Positions 1-7,193 of a stretch of 10,603 nucleotides of DNA are shown here, piece by piece. Positions within the stretch are counted from its first letter, which is position 1; the number at the start of each line of letters is the position of its first letter. The notes below the pieces were generated by a model that searched no databases, was not told the origin of the DNA, and saw nothing but the letters and a program-made list of their open reading frames with translations. The stretch is taken from NCBI GenBank assembly GCA_021160705.1, contig JAGHBZ010000025.1, positions 1-10,603 on the forward strand. Reading direction: 5' to 3'. The position numbers and the translations under genes were made by a program. The DNA comes from Candidatus Sumerlaeota bacterium (GTDB lineage Bacteria > Sumerlaeota > Sumerlaeia > MWCT01 > JAGHBZ01).

Positions 1-1216
1 CCGCAGGGGTAACTGGATAATCCGTGATTTCAGCCGCCTTGCCCCGAATAAATCGCACCCCTTCTTCTAACAAACGATGGTAGAATTCCTCATACCCTTT
101 GCCAAAACACCTGAGGTCAATATAGAAATTATACACCTCTGCATTGGTCTTTTCTTTAATCAGATGTCCATACTTGAGCGCATACATACAACAGACTCTG
201 GAACAATACTCGTGGTAGTTTTTGTCTCGGCTACCAACACAATGAATAATGCCCACGGATTTAGGTTCTTTACCATTAGCGAGAAGGATGCGTCCACCAG
301 TAGAGCCAGCTGCACAGTTCATCCGTTCAAATTCAAGTGCAGTGAGCACATTGTCGTAACGTCCATAGCCATACTGTTCTATTACACTTGGGTCAAACTG
401 GTCATAGCCAGTGGTTATAATAATATTCCCCACGTCCACTTTCACTTCTTCGTCCTGCATATCATAATTGATTGCCTCTGCCTCACAGACCTCAGAACAA
501 TGTCCACATCCACCAGTTTGAAAATGTATGCAATGCTCGGTATCAATCACAGGGGCATTGGGTACTGCCTGCAGAGTGGGAACACGGATGGCGGTTGCGG
601 GTCCAAGGAATATTTCATTATGAATCACTTCTCTTTGTTTGAAGTCCTCAAGCGTAATTGCACCAGTCGGACATACATAAGCACAGGCACCACAGGCAAT
701 GCATACATCTGACTCCTCATCAAAGGGAGTCGTGACAATACGTTCTGTCCCACTAAAAGCGAAATTTATAGCACATACTCCGACTATTTCTTCGCAGACC
801 CTCACACATAGACCACAAAGGATACACTTCTCATCTCCTTTGCCGAACCGAGATTCTTCCACTCCATATTGGCGAGCCAGCTCTTGAAGTACAGGCACAT
901 CAGGACATCTTGCTAACAACAGCTCAATAATCATTGCTCTGTTTCTACGTACACGTTCATTATTGGTATAGACCTGAAGCCCATCCTGTTCTAATGGATA
1001 ATTACACGCAGTAACTATACGGTGACGTTTGCCTCTCACCACCTCTACAGAGCAGATTCGGCAGGAGGCATACGCCTCAACCAGCGGATTATAACACAGC
1101 GTAGGTATCTCAATTCCCAGTTCTCTAGCGGCGTTGAGGATGGTCGTACCTCGTTCTACTTCTATCTCCTGTCCGTCAATAGTAACTTTAATTTTTCTTG
1201 GTTTTTCTTCGTTCAT
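1..1216 (-). CDS. NuoG/HydA-like ferredoxin array fused to the C-terminal half of HdrA (3' end outside window)
   Basis: The frame is open for 405 codons from ATG at 1216 to the window edge, so the C-terminus is missing. A Shine-Dalgarno TAAGGAGT sits just upstream (about 1223-1230) and the gap from nuoF is 33 bp. Residues ~1-80 form a NuoG-type [2Fe-2S] domain (Cys41, 52, 55, 71). The following stretch aligns with the His-Cys3 segment of NuoG/HydA but reads LLLARCPDVPVLQELARQYG (98-117), with no His or Cys set. Two [4Fe-4S] sites follow (Cys131/134/137/141 and Cys172/175/178/182). From ~209 (AIRVPTLQAVPNAPVID) the sequence is HdrA: a site at Cys229/237/240/244, IIITTGYDQFDP, then SRVCCMYALKYGHL (Cys342/343) and YNFYIDLRCFGKGYEEFY. 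No N-terminal GxGxxG flavin motif of HdrA is present. Inferred role: electron conduit from NuoEF to a split HdrA flavin site. Domain identity is strong; the function of the fusion is inference. Confidence 0.9.
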   Translation of the reverse strand, partial: MNEEKPRKIKVTIDGQEIEVERGTTILNAARELGIEIPTLCYNPLVEAYASCRICSVEVVRGKRHRIVTACNYPLEQDGLQVYTNNERVRRNRAMIIELLLARCPDVPVLQELARQYGVEESRFGKGDEKCILCGLCVRVCEEIVGVCAINFAFSGTERIVTTPFDEESDVCIACGACAYVCPTGAITLEDFKQREVIHNEIFLGPATAIRVPTLQAVPNAPVIDTEHCIHFQTGGCGHCSEVCEAEAINYDMQDEEVKVDVGNIIITTGYDQFDPSVIEQYGYGRYDNVLTALEFERMNCAAGSTGGRILLANGKEPKSVGIIHCVGSRDKNYHEYCSRVCCMYALKYGHLIKEKTNAEVYNFYIDLRCFGKGYEEFYHRLLEEGVRFIRGKAAEITDYPVTPA

Positions 1217-1249
1217 TTTTTAACTCCTTAAGATTTTGGAATAATTAAT

Positions 1250-3064
1250 TTATTTTCTAATCACAGCATCAAATTTACATACATCATAGCAGACGCCACA
1301 TTTTATACACCGACTCTGGTCAATTCTATGAGGTTTTTTGGCTTCGCCACTAATACACTGCTGAGGACATTGCATTGCGCATACCCGACACCCGGTACAT
1401 TTCTCCGGGTCAATGGTAAATGTAATCAGTGCCCGGCATACCCCAGCACGGCATTTGCGCTGTTTGATATGCTCCTCGTATTCTTCACGGAAATATCGCA
1501 ATGTGCTCAGGACTGGATTAGGCGCCGAGCCCCCTAAGGCACATAAAGAGCAATCCACCATAGTACGCCCCAGCTCCTCCAGTTTATCTATATCATCCTC
1601 CTGTCCTTTACCTTCACAGATACGATTAAGAATCTCGGACATTGCCCTAAGACCCTCACGACAGGGAGTACATTTGCCACAGGACTCGCCTTTCAGGAAA
1701 TCAATGAAATATCGAGCCATATCAACTATACAATCGTCTTCATCAATGACCACCATACCACCAGAACCCATCATTGAGCCAGCCTCAGTAAGTGCATCAA
1801 AATCCACTGGTAAATCAAGCAAACTCTCTGGAATAAATCCACCTGAAGGACCACCGGTCTGAACTGCTTTGAATTTCTTCCCCTTCGGTATACCACCTCC
1901 GATTTTAAATACAATATCTCTCAACGAAATCCCCATAGGGACTTCAACGAGTCCAGTGTTATTGACCTTACCTGCGAGAGAAAACACTTTGGTTCCAGTG
2001 CTTCCGCCCCAGGGGTTTTCTGATACATCTCCGGTGCCAATAGAGCTAAACCATTTAGCTCCTTTAAGAATAATCACAGGTACATTAGCAAGGGTCTCCA
2101 CATTATTTAGTACGGTCGGTTGCATCCACAATCCAGCCTCAACAGTGTGGATATATTTTGCACGAGGTTCTCCGACCTTGCCCTCCAAAGAAGCCATTAA
2201 TGCGGTAGATTCTCCACAAACAAACGCACCTGCACCGCGACGTACCTCTACATCAAAGTCAAATCCACACCCCAAAATATCTTTCCCAAGTAACCCATAA
2301 TCTCGTGCCTGCTGGATTGCCAGCTTAAACCGTTTAACTGCCAATGGATACTCCATTCGCACATAAATGTAACCCTGTTTTGCGCCCACTGCGTAAGCGG
2401 CTATTGCCATACCTTCAAGTACAGAGTGCGGGTCACCTTCAATAATACTTCTATCCATAAAAGCACCCGGGTCACCCTCATCAGCATTACAAATAACATA
2501 GTGTTCTTTTCCTGGTGCCTGACGACAGTATTTCCATTTAATCCCTGTAGGAAAACCGCCACCACCACGACCACGCAGACCCGAAGCAGTTATCTCCTGA
2601 ATCACCTGTTCTGGTGTCATTGATGTCAATACCTTCGCCAGTGCTTTATACCCGTCACGCGCTATGTAATCATCAATATTCTCCGGGTTTATCAATCCTC
2701 TATTCCGCAGAGCAATCAGCATCTGGTCTTTAAAGAACGGTATTTCCGACATAACAGGAATCGGCTCTTTTCTCTCAGGGGGTCTGTACATAAATTTCTG
2801 AACCGGTCTGCCTTTAAGGAAATGCTCTTCTACCAGATAAGGAATATCCTTTGTGGTTAGTCGTTGATAAAAGATACCATCCGGTTGAACCACAACTATG
2901 GGACCCTGAGCGCAGAACCCATTACAGCCTGTAGGGACTATTGCGACTTCTGCATCCAGGTTATGTTTTTTAATCTCCTTCTCCAGCGCTTCAATAATAT
3001 CAAATGCTCTATTAGATACACATGCTGTGCCAGTGCATATCATCAGATTTAACCTATATGGCAT
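1250..3064 (-). CDS. nuoF: NADH-binding flavoprotein subunit, NuoF/HndC/HydB type
   Basis: A 604-residue protein with the full layout of bifurcating-hydrogenase HydB/HndC. A thioredoxin-like [2Fe-2S] domain comes first (Cys10, 15, 47, 51). Next is the NuoF core with the glycine-rich nucleotide loop GRGGGGFPTG (165-174), the flavin-site stretch ADEGDPGAFMDR (194-205) and GAGAFVCGE (277-285). The [4Fe-4S] site is ESCGKCTPCREG (Cys462, 465, 468) with Cys508. A C-terminal 2x[4Fe-4S] ferredoxin ends the protein (Cys556/559/562/566 and Cys586/589/592/596). Classical respiratory NuoF lacks the two end domains, so this is the soluble hydrogenase-type form. It should oxidise or reduce NAD(P)(H) through FMN in the cytoplasm. 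A strong Shine-Dalgarno, AAGGAGGG, precedes ATG at 3064. The 68-bp gap from the hndB-like gene shows no terminator. Confidence 0.96.
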   Translation of the reverse strand: MPYRLNLMICTGTACVSNRAFDIIEALEKEIKKHNLDAEVAIVPTGCNGFCAQGPIVVVQPDGIFYQRLTTKDIPYLVEEHFLKGRPVQKFMYRPPERKEPIPVMSEIPFFKDQMLIALRNRGLINPENIDDYIARDGYKALAKVLTSMTPEQVIQEITASGLRGRGGGGFPTGIKWKYCRQAPGKEHYVICNADEGDPGAFMDRSIIEGDPHSVLEGMAIAAYAVGAKQGYIYVRMEYPLAVKRFKLAIQQARDYGLLGKDILGCGFDFDVEVRRGAGAFVCGESTALMASLEGKVGEPRAKYIHTVEAGLWMQPTVLNNVETLANVPVIILKGAKWFSSIGTGDVSENPWGGSTGTKVFSLAGKVNNTGLVEVPMGISLRDIVFKIGGGIPKGKKFKAVQTGGPSGGFIPESLLDLPVDFDALTEAGSMMGSGGMVVIDEDDCIVDMARYFIDFLKGESCGKCTPCREGLRAMSEILNRICEGKGQEDDIDKLEELGRTMVDCSLCALGGSAPNPVLSTLRYFREEYEEHIKQRKCRAGVCRALITFTIDPEKCTGCRVCAMQCPQQCISGEAKKPHRIDQSRCIKCGVCYDVCKFDAVIRK

Positions 3065-3132
3065 TTTTTGCCCTCCTTGAGTGAAATTATTATTTGCTTT
3101 AAATCTTTTGTCATTATCCAGACTAATGTGAG

Positions 3133-3519
3133 TTAACCCACTCGTTCGCTACCTATACCTAATGCATATTCTTTTACTATCTTACCACCAATCACGTGCT
3201 CCTCAAGAATACGGACAATTTTATCTTTATCAAGGTCAACATATTTTACTGGTGGTTGTCCAGCCAATTCTACAGTCGCCATTGGTTCACGGCTACACAT
3301 CCCGGCACACCCTGATGTGGTCACAATAATATCTTTGATACCTTTTTTCTCAATAGCCTCCAGTAATGCGGAGAGCACGTCCCGTGCACCAGCGGAAATA
3401 CCACACGTGCCCATATGTACTATTATTTTCCCACGAGTCTCCCCGGTAGTCCTCAGCTTAAGTTGCTCTCTGGCCTTCTCCCTTAATTTTTCCAGCTCTT
3501 GAATTGTCAATTTACCCAT
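3133..3519 (-). CDS. hndB: HndB-like (2Fe-2S) thioredoxin-fold ferredoxin
   Basis: A 128-residue protein: an N-terminal helix rich in Lys/Glu/Arg (1-30), then a thioredoxin-like [2Fe-2S] domain with HMGTCGISAGA (Cys39) and TSGCAGMCSREP (Cys71, Cys75). The ferredoxin fold usually uses four Cys. The second position here lies in GISAGARDV and is not Cys, which to my knowledge is also how HndB-type proteins look. It lies between nuoE and nuoF, as in Hnd-type NADP-reducing hydrogenase operons, and probably passes electrons within the NuoEF module. The ATG at 3519 has a purine-rich AAGGGGG about 8 bases upstream. The family call is good; its cluster content is uncertain. Confidence 0.88.
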   Translation of the reverse strand: MGKLTIQELEKLREKAREQLKLRTTGETRGKIIVHMGTCGISAGARDVLSALLEAIEKKGIKDIIVTTSGCAGMCSREPMATVELAGQPPVKYVDLDKDKIVRILEEHVIGGKIVKEYALGIGSERVG

Positions 3520-3537
3520 AATTGATACCCCCTTTGA

Positions 3538-4008
3538 TTAATCATATTTTTTCAAGATTTTTGAAACTTTTGCAGGAGTCACCTGACCATAGACTTCACC
3601 ATCTACTGTGACCACTGGTGCCAGTCCACAACAGCCAAGACATCGTACTGTCTCCAACGTAAACTTTCTATCTTTGGTCGTTTCCCCTGGTTTAATCGCC
3701 AGTTCTCGTTCTACTGCATCTATGATTCTCGGTGCACCTTTGACTTGGCAGGCTGTACCCATACATACATTGATTAAATGTTTTCCACGGGGCTCCAGCG
3801 TAAAAGCCTTAAAAAATGTCGCTATATGGTAGATTCTACTTAGAGGAACATTTAACTGCCTGGATACTTCTATAAGAATTTCCCGGGGTAAATAATGATA
3901 CTCCTCCTGAATATCCTGAAGAATTTCAACAAGGAATCTGGGACTTGTTTCCCACCTGTGGAGTATTTCCTGAATTTTTTCTTCATCCACGACTAATTGC
4001 TCACTCAT
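3538..4008 (-). CDS. nuoE: NuoE/HndA-type [2Fe-2S] subunit of an NADH-oxidising complex
   Basis: A 156-residue protein, the usual length for the 24-kDa subunit family. The N-terminal helical part (FLVEILQDIQEEYHYLP, SRIYHIATFFKAF) is followed by the thioredoxin-like domain binding one [2Fe-2S] cluster through Cys82, Cys87, Cys123 and Cys127 (VCMGTACQVKG and RCLGCCGLAP). Cys126 is an extra neighbouring Cys. It forms the NADH-dehydrogenase module with nuoF, two genes downstream. A very strong Shine-Dalgarno, AAGGAGG, precedes ATG at 4008. Only 14 bp separate it from the preceding HATPase gene, consistent with one transcript. It acts in the cytoplasm with no signal peptide or membrane segment. 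Confidence 0.95.
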   Translation of the reverse strand: MSEQLVVDEEKIQEILHRWETSPRFLVEILQDIQEEYHYLPREILIEVSRQLNVPLSRIYHIATFFKAFTLEPRGKHLINVCMGTACQVKGAPRIIDAVERELAIKPGETTKDRKFTLETVRCLGCCGLAPVVTVDGEVYGQVTPAKVSKILKKYD

Positions 4009-4022
4009 CTTTGTGTCCTCCT

Positions 4023-4565
4023 TTAATGGGGAAGATTAACTGTGGCTTTGTTTATATTGTCTCTTATAGAAATCAAGACCTCTGGTAAACTCAATGCTTC
4101 CTCTCCAAATTGAGACTTAATATCTCTGGTATCCAATTCAAAATTTTGCTCATTGTGTTTATATCTAAACTTAATATTTATTTTTGGGTTTCCACTAATT
4201 AATGTCATCACGGTGCTTCCAATGTCGCCCAAGGGTTTGCGGTCAATATGATTTAATTTCATTCTCGCCGTCACAGTAGTGCCCTTGCCCGGTTCAGAAT
4301 CAATCTCCAGACTGCCTTCAACCTCACGGCAAGCTTGAGCCAATAAAGGGAGTCCTAACCCTATTTTTTTCTCCTGTTTTGTCGTAAAAAATGGGTCAAG
4401 GGATTTTCTCCGGGTATATTCGTCCATCCCTTTGCCGTCATCACGGAGCTGCAATATCAGCGAGTTGTTTGCCTCGTTCTCCTCCAGAGAGATTGTTATA
4501 TTTTGCGCCCCGGCTGCTATAGCATTCTCTGCGATGTCCAGTATGTGGAGTGAGAGGTCTTCCAT
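4023..4565 (-). CDS. ATP-binding protein with HATPase_c (GHKL) domain, no phosphoacceptor domain
   Basis: A 180-residue protein whose first ~105 residues are a histidine-kinase-type ATP-binding domain: N-box DIAENAIAAGA (10-20), G1 box DDGKGMD (42-48), F-box DPFFTTK (57-63), G2 GLGL (69-72) and GKGTT (93-97). No His-containing dimerisation domain, sensor or receiver is present, so it is not a complete two-component kinase. The remaining ~75 residues (from HIDRKPLGD at ~106) are a family-specific tail without a recognised motif. Proteins of this layout accompany nuoE/nuoF/hydA genes in bifurcating hydrogenase operons; their role is unproven. ATG at 4565 follows the PHP stop by 6 bp, with GGAG as Shine-Dalgarno inside the end of the PHP gene, suggesting coupled translation. 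Confidence 0.87.
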   Translation of the reverse strand: MEDLSLHILDIAENAIAAGAQNITISLEENEANNSLILQLRDDGKGMDEYTRRKSLDPFFTTKQEKKIGLGLPLLAQACREVEGSLEIDSEPGKGTTVTARMKLNHIDRKPLGDIGSTVMTLISGNPKINIKFRYKHNEQNFELDTRDIKSQFGEEALSLPEVLISIRDNINKATVNLPH

Positions 4566-4571
4566 CTTTTT

Positions 4572-5330
4572 TCACTCCATCAGAATACGACGTCCATCTT
4601 TTTGTTTAAGTGCAAGCACAATCTCATCCAGTCCTGGCTGAGCAAGGAGAAACTCCGTTGTCGCATTGCCTATCCAGTGTAAGTAATGAGCATCTGATGA
4701 GGAGATAACAGAATACCGGGCAATCTCAGGGAATCGGCGTCTGGCTTCTTTAAGGGTAATTGATGACGAGAGCTCCACTGCATCAAATCTCGCGCTCTCC
4801 GGAATAAACCCCAGCTGACTTATCACGCTAAAACTCGGTCTATCAACGTGTGCAGCAATCGCCACCCCGCCAAGCGAATGTATTCGCTCAATTACCTCCT
4901 CCAGTGAAGCACTGATAGCACCACTCAGCAGATGCTCATTAAACCCTAACACCTCTTCATCCTCATTGACAATTATCTGCTCACCGAAGACCTCCGGTTC
5001 ATTTTTCCCGCTTAATCGGGCATACACAAAGGACTGCATCTCCAGCACCTGCTCCAGGTCGCCAAAGAGTCCGAGTATATGAATTTCCTCAGCGGTGGTT
5101 ATCTCCATTCCCGGGATGACAGTAATCTCACCGGAACCATATTTCTCTGCATATCTAAGTGCAGGGGCAACATTCTCCGCAGCGTTATGGTCTGAGATAC
5201 CGATAATATGAATCCCCTGTTCTCTTGCTTTTTCAATGAGCCGTTTTGGAGTATTCCAGATATCTGCACACGGCGACAGACACGTGTGCAAATGTAAATC
5301 CGCTTTATATCTCTTTAATGCAAAATGCAA
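4572..5330 (-). CDS. PHP-domain metal-dependent phosphoesterase
   Basis: A 252-residue PHP protein with the metal-site motifs in order: DLHLHTCLSP (His13, His15), ISDHNAAEN (Asp47, His48), GMEITT (Glu76), AAHVDRP (His161) and SSSDAH (Asp203, His205). The family hydrolyses phosphoester bonds with two or three metals; the substrate here is unknown. It stands between DRTGG and HATPase genes, as seen near bifurcating hydrogenase operons. The start is unusual. The first codon I can support is TTG at 5330, because no ATG or GTG lies between the in-frame stop at 5358-5360 and the first metal motif. No Shine-Dalgarno precedes it: the DNA there is an AT-rich repeat. The true N-terminus may therefore differ by a few residues. 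Confidence 0.9.
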   Translation of the reverse strand: MHFALKRYKADLHLHTCLSPCADIWNTPKRLIEKAREQGIHIIGISDHNAAENVAPALRYAEKYGSGEITVIPGMEITTAEEIHILGLFGDLEQVLEMQSFVYARLSGKNEPEVFGEQIIVNEDEEVLGFNEHLLSGAISASLEEVIERIHSLGGVAIAAHVDRPSFSVISQLGFIPESARFDAVELSSSITLKEARRRFPEIARYSVISSSDAHYLHWIGNATTEFLLAQPGLDEIVLALKQKDGRRILME

Positions 5331-5460
5331 AGTATAAAATGTAAGATATAAAATAAACTATACTTTAACTTCATCTGTTCCTTTCCCAAAAACTCATAAT
5401 TCCCAACTAAAACTTCACCCAGCTCACTCATCCTATCTAACTTTTGAATTTCAGATTTAC
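5331..5460. repeat. AT-rich degenerate repeat in the DRTGG-PHP intergenic spacer
   Basis: This 130-bp gap is the longest internal one in the operon. Its half nearest the PHP gene (about 5320-5357, minus strand) is a run of similar short units of the type TTTATA, TTACATT, TTATACTTT, GCATTTTGCATT. I see no convincing terminator, promoter or RNA gene. Such degenerate short-unit spacers occur in some uncultivated bacterial genomes; a function is not evident. Confidence 0.45.
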
Positions 5461-5814
5461 CTAAGAACTTCTCAACCCCATCTGGTATAATCTTCCCACG
5501 ACTTCAAAGCTCGTTAAATTGCTCAATAATATCGGCACGTTCTCCTGTGTAGCGTGCTCAAGAGTCTCAGACTCCGGCTGTTTGCCATTGGCTATAATAA
5601 CCCCTGACAGCTCTCGGAGTGTGGCAATTGCAACGATATTCTGATGTGCCTGGATGGTCACCCAGAGGTCTCCTTCTTTACTGTTCGCAATTACGTCACT
5701 CATAAGGTCGCTCACATAACCACCTGAGACCTTTGTAGTTTCAAGTTTTTCTGCACAGGTCTTCACCTCAAGTCCGAGGTTATCCACTATTTCTTTCAGC
5801 ACTATGGTTCCCAT
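5461..5814 (-). CDS. DRTGG-domain protein (second copy)
   Basis: A 117-residue protein consisting almost entirely of one DRTGG domain: VSGGYVSDLMSDVIAN (29-44), DLWVTIQAHQNIVAIA (49-64), NGKQPESETLEHA (76-88) and ENVPIL (91-96). DRTGG domains occur in CBS/DRTGG-type and phosphotransacetylase-associated proteins and are thought to sense ligands; no reaction is established. The stop of the preceding Fe-S gene lies 3 bp before its ATG, and the Shine-Dalgarno AAGGAG overlaps that gene's end, so translation is probably coupled. It keeps the GGY...SDLMSD core better than the copy at 7637-8062. It may sense a nucleotide or other ligand for the hydrogenase-like protein upstream (inference). Confidence 0.85.
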   Translation of the reverse strand: MGTIVLKEIVDNLGLEVKTCAEKLETTKVSGGYVSDLMSDVIANSKEGDLWVTIQAHQNIVAIATLRELSGVIIANGKQPESETLEHATQENVPILLSNLTSFEVVGRLYQMGLRSS

Positions 5815-5817
5815 TGT

Positions 5818-7152
5818 TCACTCCTTTACAGGGCTTCTGGAGTAACGGTCTGCCAGCTCCATAATCCTGCTAGCTAAATGACGTAATTCTAAATGCGCCT
5901 GAAACACACAATCTGTAATTTTAGCCCGTCCAAGTACAACGTCTTCGGCAAGGGCACGGCAATTTGGAGCACCGCAGGCACCGCAATTTATCTTTGGTAA
6001 TCCCTCCAGAATCTGTTCCTTCTGACGCATCTTGGCAATAGCTTTACTAATATCCGTATCCAGTGGTTGTAAAGGCATCAAAGGTAATTCCTCAAAGAGC
6101 TTGAAATAACCCTTTTTATAGAGTTCTTTTACCTCCTCCACCTTGTTGCAGAACGACTTTCCATATTTTTCCATCAGACGAATTATCTTACTGCGCGCCA
6201 CATATGGATTATCCACTGTCAATGAGCCGGATACACACCCTTGATGACAGCTGTGGCATTCCACATACTGAATATCACGTAACTTGCCACTCTCAATATC
6301 CTCAAATATCTTAACCACATCAGGCATACCACCTACAGCCAGGGCATACTCCGCCTCCAGAGCCTGGGTCTGTCCACCCATAATTGCCCAGCTGAGACCA
6401 ATCCCACAGTCCCATTTTTTCTCTTTGGTCATTCCCTCTTTGCTAATCTCCGTTATCGCTGAGAGCAAAGAATTATAGAGGTCTGCAATAGAAATCACAC
6501 CGTCAAGATATGATTTCTCTTTTCTTGGACTTTCAAAGATAGCGGTCATTTTCGCTGGACAGGGGGTGATATATATTGCGCCAATCTCCTCCTCTTTAAG
6601 CCCTTTCTCCTCTACAACACGTCGTTTAGCTTCACGAGCTGCAATTTCCATTGGTGAATCAATAGGTATCAACAATTCTGCAAGGTCTGGATACTTGAAT
6701 TGTATCAGTCTGACTACCGCTGGACAAAAAGCACCAATTAACGGCAACGGTCCACGATATTCACTCAGTAATTCCTGAATGGCAATGGTCACCGCTTCAC
6801 ACGCACCGGCAACGTCCTGAGCATCGTCAAATCCTATCCTTTTTAAAGCCTCAAGCAGTACGGGAGGTTCAATGTCGTGATGAAATTGCCCATATAACGA
6901 TGGTGATGGTACCGCAATAGTGTACTTAAACTGCGAGAAATCTGAAAATGAACCGGTAAGGGGGGTAATCGCACCTTCTGGACAGACCTTTATACATTCT
7001 CCGCATCCTATACATTTCTCCTCCAGAATGTATGCTTTGCCATTCCGAACACGAATCGCTTCAGAAGGACAGATTCGCATACACTCCATATGCCCGGAAC
7101 ACTTCTCCTTATCAATCTGAACTGGTAAGAATTTTTCTTTTTTCATCGCCAT
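5818..7152 (-). CDS. [FeFe]-hydrogenase-like iron-sulfur protein, HsfB-like, with C-terminal [4Fe-4S] domain
   Basis: A 444-residue protein. Residues 1-60 are a ferredoxin domain: site 1 reads CSGHMECMRICP (Cys18, His21, Cys24, Cys28), with His where a Cys is usual, and site 2 is intact (Cys47/50/53/57). Residues ~77-300 match the large-subunit C-terminal hydrogenase fold: AFCPAVVRLI (Cys133), TPCPAKM (Cys188) and ECHSCHQGCVSGS (Cys289, 292, 296), in place of TSCCP, MPCxxK and the GGC loop of catalytic HydA. Residues ~396-425 form another [4Fe-4S] module, CGACGAPNC (Cys400, 403, 408) plus Cys425. No PAS, kinase or phosphatase domain follows, unlike longer sensory versions. A redox-sensing or maturation role is likelier than H2 turnover. 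ATG at 7152 is chosen; AAGGAT lies 13 bases upstream, and a second ATG two codons in is possible. Confidence 0.85.
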   Translation of the reverse strand: MAMKKEKFLPVQIDKEKCSGHMECMRICPSEAIRVRNGKAYILEEKCIGCGECIKVCPEGAITPLTGSFSDFSQFKYTIAVPSPSLYGQFHHDIEPPVLLEALKRIGFDDAQDVAGACEAVTIAIQELLSEYRGPLPLIGAFCPAVVRLIQFKYPDLAELLIPIDSPMEIAAREAKRRVVEEKGLKEEEIGAIYITPCPAKMTAIFESPRKEKSYLDGVISIADLYNSLLSAITEISKEGMTKEKKWDCGIGLSWAIMGGQTQALEAEYALAVGGMPDVVKIFEDIESGKLRDIQYVECHSCHQGCVSGSLTVDNPYVARSKIIRLMEKYGKSFCNKVEEVKELYKKGYFKLFEELPLMPLQPLDTDISKAIAKMRQKEQILEGLPKINCGACGAPNCRALAEDVVLGRAKITDCVFQAHLELRHLASRIMELADRYSRSPVKE

Positions 7153-7193
7153 ATTTTGTTATACATCCTTACTACGCTAAATAAGAGCTCGGC

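Noticed and set aside
77..712. Long plus-strand open frame of 211 codons
   Set aside because: It lies antisense to the NuoG-HdrA fusion, which has clear cysteine motifs and HdrA sequence across the whole stretch; the plus-strand translation has no recognisable domain.
1413..2300. Plus-strand open frames of ~145 codons opposite nuoF
   Set aside because: They are shadows of nuoF, whose motifs cover the same DNA, and show no family resemblance or convincing ribosome binding site.
3065..3132. Possible terminator or promoter between the hndB-like gene and nuoF
   Set aside because: Only a 4-bp ATTA/TAAT pairing is visible and no U-run; it appears to be plain spacer with the nuoF Shine-Dalgarno.
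5315..5431. Possible 38-residue minus-strand peptide between the second DRTGG gene and the PHP gene
   Set aside because: Its C-terminal half is a translation of the AT-rich repeat, it overlaps the PHP start, has no well-spaced Shine-Dalgarno, and resembles nothing I know.
5818..7152. Catalytic [FeFe] hydrogenase
   Set aside because: The characteristic catalytic loops are altered and the length and domain order fit the HsfB-like group.
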